From JAXGMV01 sp040768445 (GTDB lineage Bacteria > Chloroflexota > Anaerolineae > Anaerolineales > Anaerolineaceae), in the NCBI GenBank assembly GCA_040768445.1, contig JAXGMV010000001.1, forward strand, positions 1,550,001-1,614,000: DNA of 64,000 nt, written 5' to 3'. Each line of letters opens with the position of its first letter. Positions within the stretch are counted from its first letter, which is position 1. Positions 26,570 to 34,761 of the stretch are shown here, one piece after another. The translations under genes were made by a program, and so were the position numbers. The notes beneath the pieces were generated by a model. That model was not told the DNA's origin and ran no database searches. It worked only from the letters and a program-made list of their open reading frames with translations.

Positions 26570-26605
26570 AACAGGAGACTGCTGTGTGAAGCAGTCTCCT
26601 GTTGT
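26570..26605. terminator. Bidirectional terminator between herA and the PAP2-like gene
   Basis: A perfect 14-base-pair stem (26570-26583 with 26590-26603), loop GTGTGA. It separates two convergent operons and can work in both directions, though both tails are only moderately T-rich. Confidence 0.8.
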
Positions 26606-26617
26606 TTAAGGAATTCT

Positions 26618-27121
26618 TCATGCCATTAAAAGCCAGACAGCAGTTCCCACTGCAATACCGAGCAGCGTGCCCCACATGGCCTGGATAGGTGTGTGACCGA
26701 GCACTTCTTTAAGTACCTGGTCTGAGATGGGATGACCTGTGAGCAACTCGGCAATCATCTGATTAATCTTCTGTGCATGAATACCTGCCTGCCGGCGGAT
26801 ACCGGTGGCATCGTAAATCACGATCATCGACATCACAAACGCCAGGCCAAAGAGACTTGACCCTACACCCTCAAAGAAACCAATGGCTGTTGTGACTGAA
26901 GTCATCAAAGCGGAATGTGAACTTGGCATACCGCCAGCAGAGAACCAAAGCGCCCAATTCCAGCGCCGGTTTTGGATGTAATCAATTGGAATCTTAATGG
27001 TTTGCGCCAGAAACCAGCCTATCATGCCCGAGATAAGCACAGGGTTAGTAAAAAAGTTCCTGATAAAGCTACCGATAGGGCCTGCTTCACTAAGGTGATC
27101 AAACAGGGTCATTGTGTCCAT
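26618..27121 (-). CDS. Divergent PAP2 family membrane protein (DUF212, YuiD-like)
   Basis: A 167-residue membrane protein with about four spans. The family signature G-G-M-P-S-S-H-S-A (near 78-86) and Y-D-A-T-G-I-R-R-Q-A-G (near 122-132) match the acid-phosphatase/vanadium-peroxidase-like DUF212 group. The phosphatase substrate is unknown, with undecaprenyl or lipid phosphates the usual guess. It lies 2 bases after xseB and ends the operon that starts with the methyltransferase-glycosyltransferase fusion. Confidence 0.88.
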   Translation of the reverse strand: MDTMTLFDHLSEAGPIGSFIRNFFTNPVLISGMIGWFLAQTIKIPIDYIQNRRWNWALWFSAGGMPSSHSALMTSVTTAIGFFEGVGSSLFGLAFVMSMIVIYDATGIRRQAGIHAQKINQMIAELLTGHPISDQVLKEVLGHTPIQAMWGTLLGIAVGTAVWLLMA

Positions 27122-27123
27122 TA

Positions 27124-27375
27124 TTAGAAAATCACTTCATCGTCGTCGGTTGTATCTTCAATTTCCGGCAGTTCAGACTTCAGCTGTTCCAACTTTAATT
27201 CAGCCTTCTCAAGCAGTGCAGCACAGTGATTGACCAATGCCTGCCCACGTTCGTAAAGTGAAATGCTGTCATCAAGATTGACCTGGTCTTTTTCCAACGA
27301 CTGGACAATTGTTTCCAACTCAGCCAATGCTTCCTCGTAGCTCAAATTCTCAGGTTGTTTTTTATCTTTGACCAT
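27124..27375 (-). CDS. xseB: Exodeoxyribonuclease VII small subunit
   Basis: An 83-residue protein with the XseB signature (L-S-Y-E-E-A-L-A-E-L-E-x-I-V, then L-D-x-S-I-x-L-Y-E-R-G near 40-50). It wraps around the large subunit of the single-strand-specific exonuclease VII. The start lies 5 bases after the xseA stop. The final 12 residues are acidic. Confidence 0.93.
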   Translation of the reverse strand: MVKDKKQPENLSYEEALAELETIVQSLEKDQVNLDDSISLYERGQALVNHCAALLEKAELKLEQLKSELPEIEDTTDDDEVIF

Positions 27376-27380
27376 ATTGA

Positions 27381-28628
27381 TTATCTCCTGTCTTCCTGTC
27401 CAGGTCTTCCAGTCATGATTTTATCGACATCAGCAGTGAAGCTTCCATCCGATACGTGTACCACAACGCTATCATCAATATTCACCTGGCTGACGGAATT
27501 AATCCGGGTGCTGTCTGGCTTGTTGACCAGCGCATAACCACGCTGTAAAACAGCGTAAGGATTGAGTGCTGAAAGCTGGCTGCGGAATGTACCGACTGCC
27601 ATCTTCCTGTAAGACAAGTGTGTTGAGAATCCGCTTTGAATGCGCTGCTCGATGGCGTCAAGATACTGACGGCTGGAACGAATTTTCCGCACAGGCGATT
27701 CAGCTCTCAAACGTGTCCTCAGGTTGTCTAACTCTGCGTTACAGGTGTAGAGATTAGAGACCATTGTCTGCCGCAGGGCATTCTGGAATTCTGCCAGCTC
27801 AGATAGTAAGGTATTTTTATCAGGTGTGGTAGCTACCGCTGCACCAGTTGGGGTTGGAGCACGAAGATCTGCGGCAAAATCAGCCAGTGTGAAATCGGTT
27901 TCGTGTCCCACGCCTGTTACTGTTGGCGCAGAAGATCCAGCCACTGCCCTTACCACGCGTTCGTCATTAAATGCCCACAGGTCTTCCAGCGAGCCACCGC
28001 CGCGCGCAAGGATGATGACATCCGGTTGAACATGCTGATTGAGCGCTTTAATGGCTGCTGCAATGGCCGGCGGTGCTTCGTCACCCTGCACAGGTACAGG
28101 CGCCAGCACCACGCGCGCAAGCGGATATCGGTTACGGAGAGTGTTCAGCATGTCCTGCAGGGCGGCGCCAGTTGGAGAGGTGATGATGCCAATGACTTTG
28201 GGGCGCTCAGGCAGCGGGCGTTTTCTCTCTTCGTCAAACAAGCCCTCTTCAGAGAGCTTATCACGCAGACGCAGAAATTCCAGGTACAGCACGCCTTCAC
28301 CAGCTGCCCTGACCTGGTCAATATAAAGCTGGTAAGTACCGTCACGTTCATAGATGCTGACTGCGCCATGTGCTTCGACCGCCATACCATTCTGCAGCGG
28401 CGTTCTGATGCGCATAGCTGTTGTCCGCCAGATGACACATTTGATACCCGACTGGGCATCCTTGAGTGTGAAATAAATGTGCCCCGAAGACGGTTTTGAG
28501 AGGTTGGATATTTCACCGGAGATCCAGATATCCTGAAGTATCTCGTCACTCTCGAATACCTGACGGATGTAGCGGGTGACATCCGATACTGTAAGAGATA
28601 AATTCTGGAATAAACTGGCCTGTCTCAT
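27381..28628 (-). CDS. xseA: Exodeoxyribonuclease VII large subunit
   Basis: A 415-residue protein with the N-terminal OB-fold (W-I-S-G-E-I-S-N, S-G-H-I-Y-F-T-L-K-D) and the catalytic domain with G-x-I-T-S-P-T-G-A-A-L-Q-D, R-G-G-G-S-L-E-D-L-W-A-F-N and G-H-E-T-D-x-T-L-A-D. The frame extends to 28760, but that would overlap the upstream gene by 125 bases; ATG 28628 gives the normal family N-terminus (M-R-Q-A-S-L-F) and lies 7 bases after the upstream stop. Confidence 0.92.
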   Translation of the reverse strand: MRQASLFQNLSLTVSDVTRYIRQVFESDEILQDIWISGEISNLSKPSSGHIYFTLKDAQSGIKCVIWRTTAMRIRTPLQNGMAVEAHGAVSIYERDGTYQLYIDQVRAAGEGVLYLEFLRLRDKLSEEGLFDEERKRPLPERPKVIGIITSPTGAALQDMLNTLRNRYPLARVVLAPVPVQGDEAPPAIAAAIKALNQHVQPDVIILARGGGSLEDLWAFNDERVVRAVAGSSAPTVTGVGHETDFTLADFAADLRAPTPTGAAVATTPDKNTLLSELAEFQNALRQTMVSNLYTCNAELDNLRTRLRAESPVRKIRSSRQYLDAIEQRIQSGFSTHLSYRKMAVGTFRSQLSALNPYAVLQRGYALVNKPDSTRINSVSQVNIDDSVVVHVSDGSFTADVDKIMTGRPGQEDRR

Positions 28629-28635
28629 AGGTTGC

Positions 28636-30096
28636 TCAGATGAACTTGATCCGACGGGCTGCAAACGCAACCATCTTGAGCAGAAGCACGCCGTGACGCC
28701 AGCGATCAATATTCGTATCACCGTAGGTGCGCTCGCGGTAACGGATGGGGATGTCGACAATTTTGAGGTTCAACTTGGCAGCACCAAACAAAAGGTCAAA
28801 ATCACCGAATGGATCAAAGTCGCCAAAATAAGAACGGTTGGTAGTAATACTGTTGTAATCCTTGCGCCATAAGACTTTTGTACCGCACAGGGTATCCTTT
28901 ATCGGTTGTCCCAACAGCCAGGTAAAAACCAGTGAGAAAAACTTATTACCCAACAGGTTGAAGAAGCGCATTGCTTCTTTTTCCATCGGGTAAACCAAAC
29001 GCACGCCGTTGATCATTTCACCCTTGCCGGAGACGATCGCCTCATAATAGCGCGGCAGGTCTTCAGGCGGCATGGTCAGGTCAGCATCCAGGATCATCAG
29101 GATATCACCGGTGGCACTGGCAAAACCGGTGCGCACTGCGTCGCCTTTACCTTTGCCAGGCTGCTTCATTAAAATCGCATTGCGTTCGGGGTGCTGTGGT
29201 ATTGCCCTGGCAATGGTTTCATAGGTGTCATCTTTTGAATTACCTTCTACGAAGATCAGCTGTGTGCCGGAGCCCATCTCAGGTGTACGATTGAAAATGG
29301 CTTCGATGTTGCCGGCTTCGTTGCGTGCAGGAACCACAACAGATACCTGGGGTGGCTTTTCCATATTGATAGATGCCGGTTTTGGCCTCGCCAGTGAAAA
29401 GTTAGCCATTGCTGCCGATTTGAATGGCCACAGCCGTACCAGGAAACGGTTGAACAGCGGTGCAAGGATAGGAATATTGACTGGAAAACAGACTTCTTCC
29501 CAATTTCGGATCACTTCAAAGCCGCTGATGTACAGCAGGTTGTTGACATCATCCCTTGTCAGCCAGTTCTGATAAAGCAAAGGTGTGGCAAGATTGAGCG
29601 TTCTGGCAAGTTTGAGGGGATACTCCCACAGACGCGAGTAATAGTTCAAGATGATGCGCGTGCCTGGATGACAAAGAGAACCTAACTGCTTGAAGACATC
29701 CTGTACATCCCACAAGTCATTGATGACATCTGACAGAATGATAAAGTCAAACTGCCCGCTGAGCTGCAGATTGTGTACATCCGCCTCGATAAATGTTAAA
29801 TCAGGGTGAGTCTTTTGAGCCAGTTCGATCATCCCGGGTGAGAAATCCACACCCACACCATAAGCTGGTTTTAATGCTGCCAGTAAATTTCCAGGGCCAG
29901 AGCCAATTTCCAATACTCGTTGGCCGGGAGGTATGAGGAAGCGGTATACCTCTGCCAATCGACGATTGTAATATGCGCCAAGGCTCTTCCATGATCGAAG
30001 TTTTTGTGCAACGTCGTTCCAGTGGCTTTTACGCTCTTGTTGATAGTCGTTAAAGGATTTCAAATTGGGATTATCAAATGTGCTGTCTGATGTCAT
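28636..30096 (-). CDS. Methyltransferase-glycosyltransferase (GT2) fusion
   Basis: A 486-residue two-domain protein. Residues about 1-235 are a class I SAM methyltransferase (V-L-E-I-G-S-G-P-G-N at 61-70, acidic G-V-D at 82-84, post-motif D119-like I-I-L-S-D-V). Residues about 250-486 are a GT-A, family 2 transferase like dolichyl-phosphate mannose synthase: V-V-V-P-A-R-N-E at 253-260, D-A-D at 337-339, and the D-T-L-C-G-T-K segment. No C-terminal membrane spans are seen. It heads an operon with xseA, xseB and a PAP2-like gene. Substrates are unknown; a lipid-linked sugar that is also methylated is a reasonable guess. Confidence 0.85.
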   Translation of the reverse strand: MTSDSTFDNPNLKSFNDYQQERKSHWNDVAQKLRSWKSLGAYYNRRLAEVYRFLIPPGQRVLEIGSGPGNLLAALKPAYGVGVDFSPGMIELAQKTHPDLTFIEADVHNLQLSGQFDFIILSDVINDLWDVQDVFKQLGSLCHPGTRIILNYYSRLWEYPLKLARTLNLATPLLYQNWLTRDDVNNLLYISGFEVIRNWEEVCFPVNIPILAPLFNRFLVRLWPFKSAAMANFSLARPKPASINMEKPPQVSVVVPARNEAGNIEAIFNRTPEMGSGTQLIFVEGNSKDDTYETIARAIPQHPERNAILMKQPGKGKGDAVRTGFASATGDILMILDADLTMPPEDLPRYYEAIVSGKGEMINGVRLVYPMEKEAMRFFNLLGNKFFSLVFTWLLGQPIKDTLCGTKVLWRKDYNSITTNRSYFGDFDPFGDFDLLFGAAKLNLKIVDIPIRYRERTYGDTNIDRWRHGVLLLKMVAFAARRIKFI

Positions 30097-30125
30097 TGGT
30101 TTTACACTGTAATTGGATTTGAAAG

Positions 30126-30156
30126 AGTATAGTATACCATCGCTTAATTTTTACAA
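30126..30156 (-). promoter_or_regulatory. Candidate promoter of the methyltransferase-glycosyltransferase operon
   Basis: On the minus strand TTGTAA (30156-30151) and TATACT (30131-30126) are separated by 19 bases. The inserted IS begins just upstream (30160), so it removed whatever lay above this promoter. Confidence 0.35.
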
Positions 30157-30159
30157 ATA

Positions 30160-30174
30160 CCTTCAGTAAAAAAC
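30160..30174 (+). repeat. Left target-site duplication of the IS
   Basis: CCTTCAGTAAAAAAC, identical to 31573-31587 on the other side of the element. The preceding A is shared, so 16 bases is also possible. Confidence 0.8.
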
Positions 30175-31572
30175 TGTAAGAGCAAAGTGATAATGTCCTA
30201 AAGTAGCAAAATAGAAATGTCCTAATTATGATTAGGAGCTATGAAATGGACAATCGAAATGAGCAATAAAGAACTGATAAGGAAGACTGAAGTTGAACGG
30301 GTCTTAGATCAACGGAGCACACAGAAAGAAGCAGCAAAAAGGCTTGGGGTAAGTGAGCGGCAATTTAGGCGGATACTACGACGATATAGACAGGAAGGAG
30401 ATGGAGGGATAGTATCGAAGAAGCGTGGGAAGCCGAGCAATCGAAAGACAAAAAGAGAGATAAGGGAAGAGGTGAGAGCATTTGTCACCGAACCAATCAT
30501 GCAAGGATTTGGGCCAACCTTGATGGCTGAGAAACTCGAAATAAGACATGAGATCCGGTTGAGCAAAGAAACGGTACGTCGGCTGATGATAGAAAGCGGT
30601 GTTTGGCAGGCAAAAACGAAAAAGAAGGCGGAGCCACATTACAGCCGACCTCGAAGGAAGCATCGTGGAGAGTTAGTGCAGATCGATGGATCGGATCATA
30701 ACTGGCTGGAAGATCGTGGACCAAGAGCTACTTTGTTGGTTTTTGTGGATGATGCTACCAGTGAGATCCTGGCGGCAGAATTTGTATCTGAAGAAAGCTT
30801 CTTCAGCTATGGGCAGCTGTGCAAGCGCTACTTTCGTGAACATGGTCTTCCCAAGTCATTTTATAGTGACCGTTTCAGTGTATTTCGTGACAACCACAAA
30901 GAAAACCTTGCCCATGAACCTGTTACCCAGTTTCAAAGAGCCCTGACAGTGTTGGGTGTTGAGATAATCTGTGCTAACTCACCCCAAGCTAAGGGTCGGG
31001 TTGAAAGAGCTAACCAAACATTACAAGACCGACTGGTAAAAGAAATGCGTTTCCTCGGTATCAATACCTATGAACAGGCTAACCAGTTTTTACCAGAATT
31101 TATTTGTGACTATAACCACAGATTTGCTGTGATGCCTGGCTCAAGCCCGGACTTTCATCGACCATTGGATAAAACTCAGGACTTGGATTTCCTTTTCTCT
31201 ATTCATGAATTCCGGACCATCACCAAAACCTTGCTTATCCATTATGCTGGCAAGGTTTATCAAATTGTGACCAATCACCCCGCTTACTTTTATGCAAAAG
31301 CAGAAGTTCTGGTTACTTGCGATCACACCGGTGCCATTTCAGCCTGGTTGGATGGCACTCCGCTCACTTTGAATGAAATTGAAAAAAGACCAAGGCAAGG
31401 TACTGTTGTGTCCTCAAAATCGGTTGAGCCTAAACCGATATCTCCTGCTTATAACCACCCTTGGAGAACCTATGGGAAAAAGATAAATGGCAAACCTGTT
31501 CTGAACACTTTATTAACCGAATAGGACATTTCTAATTAGCTGTATATAGGACATTTCTATTTAGCCTTGACA
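30175..31572 (+). mobile_element. Insertion sequence, ISNCY/IS1202 type, about 1.4 kb
   Basis: A 1398-base element starting TGTAAGAGC and ending GCCTTGACA. The ends are imperfect inverted repeats (TGT...ACA); each contains two copies of AATGTCCTA about 23-24 bases apart (left end at about 30193 and 30217, right end on the opposite strand), probably transposase binding sites. A 15-base direct repeat flanks it. It carries one intact transposase. It sits between the acetyltransferase gene's stop and the promoter of the fusion operon, so it broke no gene. Confidence 0.85.
30241..31524 (+). CDS. Transposase, DDE (rve) domain, ISNCY/IS1202-like
   Basis: A 427-residue intact transposase. An N-terminal helix-turn-helix (T-Q-K-E-A-A-K-R-L-G-V-S near 27-38) and a second linker HTH precede the integrase-core domain with the likely catalytic triad Asp149 (Q-I-D-G-S), Asp210 (Y-S-D-R-F) and Glu255 (K-G-R-V-E-R-A). 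The S-P-Q-A-K-G-R-V-E-R-A-N segment is characteristic of ISNCY/IS1202-type enzymes; IS481 is the nearest alternative. TTAGGAG precedes the ATG. The stop lies at the edge of the right inverted repeat. No frameshift is seen, so the element may be active. Confidence 0.92.
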   Translation: MKWTIEMSNKELIRKTEVERVLDQRSTQKEAAKRLGVSERQFRRILRRYRQEGDGGIVSKKRGKPSNRKTKREIREEVRAFVTEPIMQGFGPTLMAEKLEIRHEIRLSKETVRRLMIESGVWQAKTKKKAEPHYSRPRRKHRGELVQIDGSDHNWLEDRGPRATLLVFVDDATSEILAAEFVSEESFFSYGQLCKRYFREHGLPKSFYSDRFSVFRDNHKENLAHEPVTQFQRALTVLGVEIICANSPQAKGRVERANQTLQDRLVKEMRFLGINTYEQANQFLPEFICDYNHRFAVMPGSSPDFHRPLDKTQDLDFLFSIHEFRTITKTLLIHYAGKVYQIVTNHPAYFYAKAEVLVTCDHTGAISAWLDGTPLTLNEIEKRPRQGTVVSSKSVEPKPISPAYNHPWRTYGKKINGKPVLNTLLTE

Positions 31573-31601
31573 CCTTCAGTAAAAAACCTTCAGTAAAAAA
31601 C
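31573..31601 (+). repeat. Right target-site duplication plus an adjacent tandem copy
   Basis: The first copy (31573-31587) is the target duplication; a second copy of CTTCAGTAAAAAAC follows directly at 31588-31601. Only one copy exists on the left, so the target probably already held a tandem pair. Confidence 0.8.
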
Positions 31602-31608
31602 GCCCTGT

Positions 31609-32103
31609 TCAGCCTGTATTTGGCGGCAGTTCAAGGTTAAATTCCAGGTCAAGCTCGTCATGAATGGGGATACCATCCACTCCGGTGAAGGGTATCTCGG
31701 GCTTGATAAAGCGGGCTTCATCCACAGCACCTGGGCGAATGTCAGTCAGGTGAAACCCTCGTTTTTGAAAGAATGCCAGCGCGGGCATGTTGTCATTGGT
31801 TGTGGTCAGGATAATCAGGCGGCATCCCCGCTGGCGGGCAGTTTTGATCACCTCAACCAACAGAGCTGTACCAATGCCCTGCCTCTCAGTCAGGCTGTTG
31901 ATGGTCACAATCTCGCAGGTGTCGGCAGCGATTACAAAAGTGATCACGCCCAACAGGTCATCTTCCTGCTTCGCTGTGAAACCTTCCAACGCATTAATTG
32001 AGAAGACCCCCTGGTGGACGATGATGATGTTTGAGCCCCAATGCTCAACAAAAAAATCTGTCAACCAGGGAAAATCCTGTTCAGTTATGGGTTGAACCTG
32101 CAT
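31609..32103 (-). CDS. GNAT family N-acetyltransferase
   Basis: A 164-residue acetyltransferase. Motif A is visible as L-T-E-R-Q-G-I-G-T-A-L-L near 72-83, and N-x-x-A-L-A-F-F-Q-K-R-G-F near 105-117 is motif B. Substrate unknown. The stop lies 8 bases from the tandem repeat next to the IS, so the insertion spared the coding region but probably separated it from its terminator. Confidence 0.83.
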   Translation of the reverse strand: MQVQPITEQDFPWLTDFFVEHWGSNIIIVHQGVFSINALEGFTAKQEDDLLGVITFVIAADTCEIVTINSLTERQGIGTALLVEVIKTARQRGCRLIILTTTNDNMPALAFFQKRGFHLTDIRPGAVDEARFIKPEIPFTGVDGIPIHDELDLEFNLELPPNTG

Positions 32104-32148
32104 CCTATTATCTCTTTATCAAACCGCTACCAAAATAAGACCAGTTGC

Positions 32149-33318
32149 TTAAGGCTTTTCAATTCTTGGCTGAACCCATACCGGCCAATCTTCACCAGCA
32201 TCCGAGTCAGATTCAATTTGAAGCATAAATTCAACATTCTTTCCTGCAAGCGCGCTCAGGTCAATATCCAAAGACCGGGTGCTGCTGTCATAAAGTTCAT
32301 TCCATCCGGCAGTTGGGGAGAGGCTCTGCCAGGCGCCGCCGGTGTTGTATTGAAGGTGAAAGGTTACGTTACACTGTGTAGCACCCTGCAGGCAGCCAAT
32401 TTGTGCTCTGAACCTGTAGCCGGATTGTATGTTGATTGCCGGGTACACGCCCTGTATCCAGCCGCTCTTTTGACCCGGGTCGTAACCGCCATCTGCAGGA
32501 CGGCGGGGGTGGGTCTCCAGTGCAGAGCCTGTGATTTTGATGTTGTTCTCCAGGGTTGGATTGTCCATTTTTTGTACATATCCTGTGCTTGCAGTCGTGC
32601 TTCCCGGGCAGGGTAGAATACCTGTATTGGATGTCCAATCAGCCTGACAGTAATTGGCAGCAAAATCATAGACCAATGACTGGGGCGCGACAACTTCGAT
32701 ATCAACGTAAAATGGATTTCCTCCTGACAGACCAAATATTGTCCCATTCTGGTCCTTTAATTTCCAGTTTCCTCTATATGTCCGGGCTTCATTTGGCGCC
32801 CGCATTTGCACGGATATATCAACAGATTGTCCAGGAGCGACACTGGAGGGTAAAGGTACGCTTGCGGGAGCATCCATGGCGGTGCCGGCATCCAGATAGG
32901 CTGAGTAGGCGGTTGTCCAGGTACAGGTTCCGATATTTTTAAGACGCCACGTCTTTACAAAACTTTCGCCAGGAGAGAATTTTGTACCATCCTGGATGGT
33001 AATATCGTCAACAAAACCAGCCAGGTTACAGGGTACCGGCAGGCGCGTGGGCAGCTGAGTCGGAATGGGCGGATATGTGTTTGTAGCTGCCATGACCTGT
33101 GTCGCCTGCAGAGTGATTGTTGGCACAGCTGTTGATGCTGTGGTGGAAGGTGTAAACAGGGCAATACCTGTTTGCAGCGCTTCTACTGTTTGGGCTGATG
33201 AAGTTAAAACCTGTTCAACTTCATCCTGTTTGTTTCCAGATATGTCTGGTCGATTGCAAGTGAGTGTGACTAACCCCATCATGGCAATGATGATGATTAA
33301 TAGTTTCCTTTTATGCAT
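32149..33318 (-). CDS. Lipoprotein with NBR1-type Ig domain
   Basis: A 389-residue lipoprotein. The signal peptide ends in the lipobox V-T-L-T-C21, followed by a Thr/Ala-rich linker to about 95. Residues about 100-210 form an NBR1-like Ig domain, with the family signature F-x-K-T-W-R-L-K-N-x-G-x-C-T-W and V-A-P-G-Q-S-V-D-I-S-V. The last 170 residues look like a second beta-sandwich. Such domains serve adhesion or protein binding; no enzyme motif is present. Confidence 0.78.
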   Translation of the reverse strand: MHKRKLLIIIIAMMGLVTLTCNRPDISGNKQDEVEQVLTSSAQTVEALQTGIALFTPSTTASTAVPTITLQATQVMAATNTYPPIPTQLPTRLPVPCNLAGFVDDITIQDGTKFSPGESFVKTWRLKNIGTCTWTTAYSAYLDAGTAMDAPASVPLPSSVAPGQSVDISVQMRAPNEARTYRGNWKLKDQNGTIFGLSGGNPFYVDIEVVAPQSLVYDFAANYCQADWTSNTGILPCPGSTTASTGYVQKMDNPTLENNIKITGSALETHPRRPADGGYDPGQKSGWIQGVYPAINIQSGYRFRAQIGCLQGATQCNVTFHLQYNTGGAWQSLSPTAGWNELYDSSTRSLDIDLSALAGKNVEFMLQIESDSDAGEDWPVWVQPRIEKP

Positions 33319-33388
33319 AAATCCTCCCGGGTTGAGCTCAGACAGCGCTCTAAGACCCTTTGAATTGACTCAGAAAGCGGACTGTGTG

Positions 33389-34732
33389 TTAGTGCAGGTC
33401 GTAAATGCTTCCGCCGATAAACTCACGGATGACAGAATCTGCTGGAACAGGTGCATCATCGCTTACTTCGGTAAACTGAGCCAGCACCTTGTGAATCCGT
33501 TGGGAGCGGATGAAAGCATCTTCCCTCAGCGGGTCATCCTGGTATTTTTTCACCCATTCGGCAAATGAATTGATCAGGCGCGGCTTATACAGCGACAGCT
33601 CATACGGCATGGCGCTGTTGATGACGTAATCCACCGTGTGATTGTATGGGATGATGTTGCGCATTTCGCTGGAGCGAACATAATGCCAGTGGGTCAGGGT
33701 TTTTTCAGGGTCGTAACTGCGGTGTGCAGCGTCACGCAGCATGCGCCGCATCAGGCGGATATCAGTCCACTGAATGAACTCATTTTCATCCGTCTTCATC
33801 TGAAGCAGGGGTTCAAGGTAGGTCTTGAATTGGACTTTCTGTTCAATGCCCTGGGTCATTTCAGGGTACAACCCATGCAGGCTGTCAATCAGGATCATCT
33901 CACCAGCATTGAGATGCATGGGTGTTTGGTCCGATGTACGTTTGCCGATCTTGAAATCATAATAAGGGATCTTGACTTCCTTCCCGGAAATCAAATCCCG
34001 GATATGTTCATTAATGAGGTGCAAATCGAGGGCCTGCGGTGTCTCAAAGTCATAATCGCCGAACTCATCAATTGGGTGCAGTTCGAGATCAAAAAAGTAG
34101 TGATCGACATTCAAAGTCACAAGGTTGATGTCAAGGCGCTTGAGGTGCTCCGAGATTTTTGCCGTGGTGGTTGTCTTACCAGAAGAGGATGGACCCGTGA
34201 TGATGACCAATCTGAGCTCATCTTTACGCTGTGCGATCATATCCACCGCGCTCTCAACATCTTCGTGATAGGCTTTTTCAGATTCGTGAATGATGTCCAG
34301 CAGGTCACCCTGCGCCAGCCGGTTGTTGTAGTGCTGAATGGTATGAAGATTATGACTGGCAGCCCAGTCCAACACATGCCAGATTTTTGCCCAGGGGATA
34401 TTGCCTGACGGTTTGGATGCCAGCTCGGCATTGATGCCACGCGACCGTGCGCGTTCCTCACGATAAAGAATATACGCTTTGGCAACCCGGGCGTGGCCAT
34501 TTTCAATCAATACTTTTTCAACTGCATCCTGCACCTGCTCAATATCCGGGATGTAGCCTGGGGGCGCATTTTGTTCCAGCAGAGCAACGACCTGCGCGCT
34601 CAGCCGTTCAGATGTGACTCTGTCGCGGCCGCCAACAGCAACCGCAGCACGATAGATGGCATTGCTAATGCGGTCAGGGTTGAAATCAACAACTGCGCCA
34701 TTGCGCTTTTTTATTTTTTTTATTTTTGCCAT
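33389..34732 (-). CDS. ATP-cone domain fused to uridine kinase-like P-loop kinase
   Basis: A 447-residue protein. Residues about 3-95 are an ATP-cone (V-K-K-R-N-G / F-N-P-D-R-I-x-N-A-I-Y-R-A), the nucleotide-sensing module of ribonucleotide reductases. Residues about 172-400 are a phosphoribulokinase/uridine kinase-type domain with Walker A G-P-S-S-S-G-K-T-T near 180-188 and Y-Y-D-F near 285. A nucleotide-regulated nucleoside or sugar kinase is likely. GAGGTAAGT precedes the ATG. It is 29 bases downstream of the TIGR04076-like gene and probably co-transcribed. Confidence 0.85.
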   Translation of the reverse strand: MAKIKKIKKRNGAVVDFNPDRISNAIYRAAVAVGGRDRVTSERLSAQVVALLEQNAPPGYIPDIEQVQDAVEKVLIENGHARVAKAYILYREERARSRGINAELASKPSGNIPWAKIWHVLDWAASHNLHTIQHYNNRLAQGDLLDIIHESEKAYHEDVESAVDMIAQRKDELRLVIITGPSSSGKTTTTAKISEHLKRLDINLVTLNVDHYFFDLELHPIDEFGDYDFETPQALDLHLINEHIRDLISGKEVKIPYYDFKIGKRTSDQTPMHLNAGEMILIDSLHGLYPEMTQGIEQKVQFKTYLEPLLQMKTDENEFIQWTDIRLMRRMLRDAAHRSYDPEKTLTHWHYVRSSEMRNIIPYNHTVDYVINSAMPYELSLYKPRLINSFAEWVKKYQDDPLREDAFIRSQRIHKVLAQFTEVSDDAPVPADSVIREFIGGSIYDLH

Positions 34733-34761
34733 ACTTACCTCAAACTAAGAAGCCAACCGGT

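Noticed and set aside
28629..28760. Upstream extension of xseA
   Set aside because: It would overlap the fusion gene by 125 bases and adds 44 residues unlike exonuclease VII.
28576..28872. 98-codon frame on the plus strand at the xseA / fusion gene junction
   Set aside because: Antisense to two well-supported genes.
30160..31601. Three copies of CTTCAGTAAAAAAC as a CRISPR-like or att repeat
   Set aside because: They flank an IS exactly at its termini; a target duplication plus a pre-existing tandem copy explains them.
33638..34408. Open frame of 256 codons on the plus strand
   Set aside because: It lies wholly antisense to the well-supported ATP-cone/kinase gene and has no ribosome site or recognisable motif.
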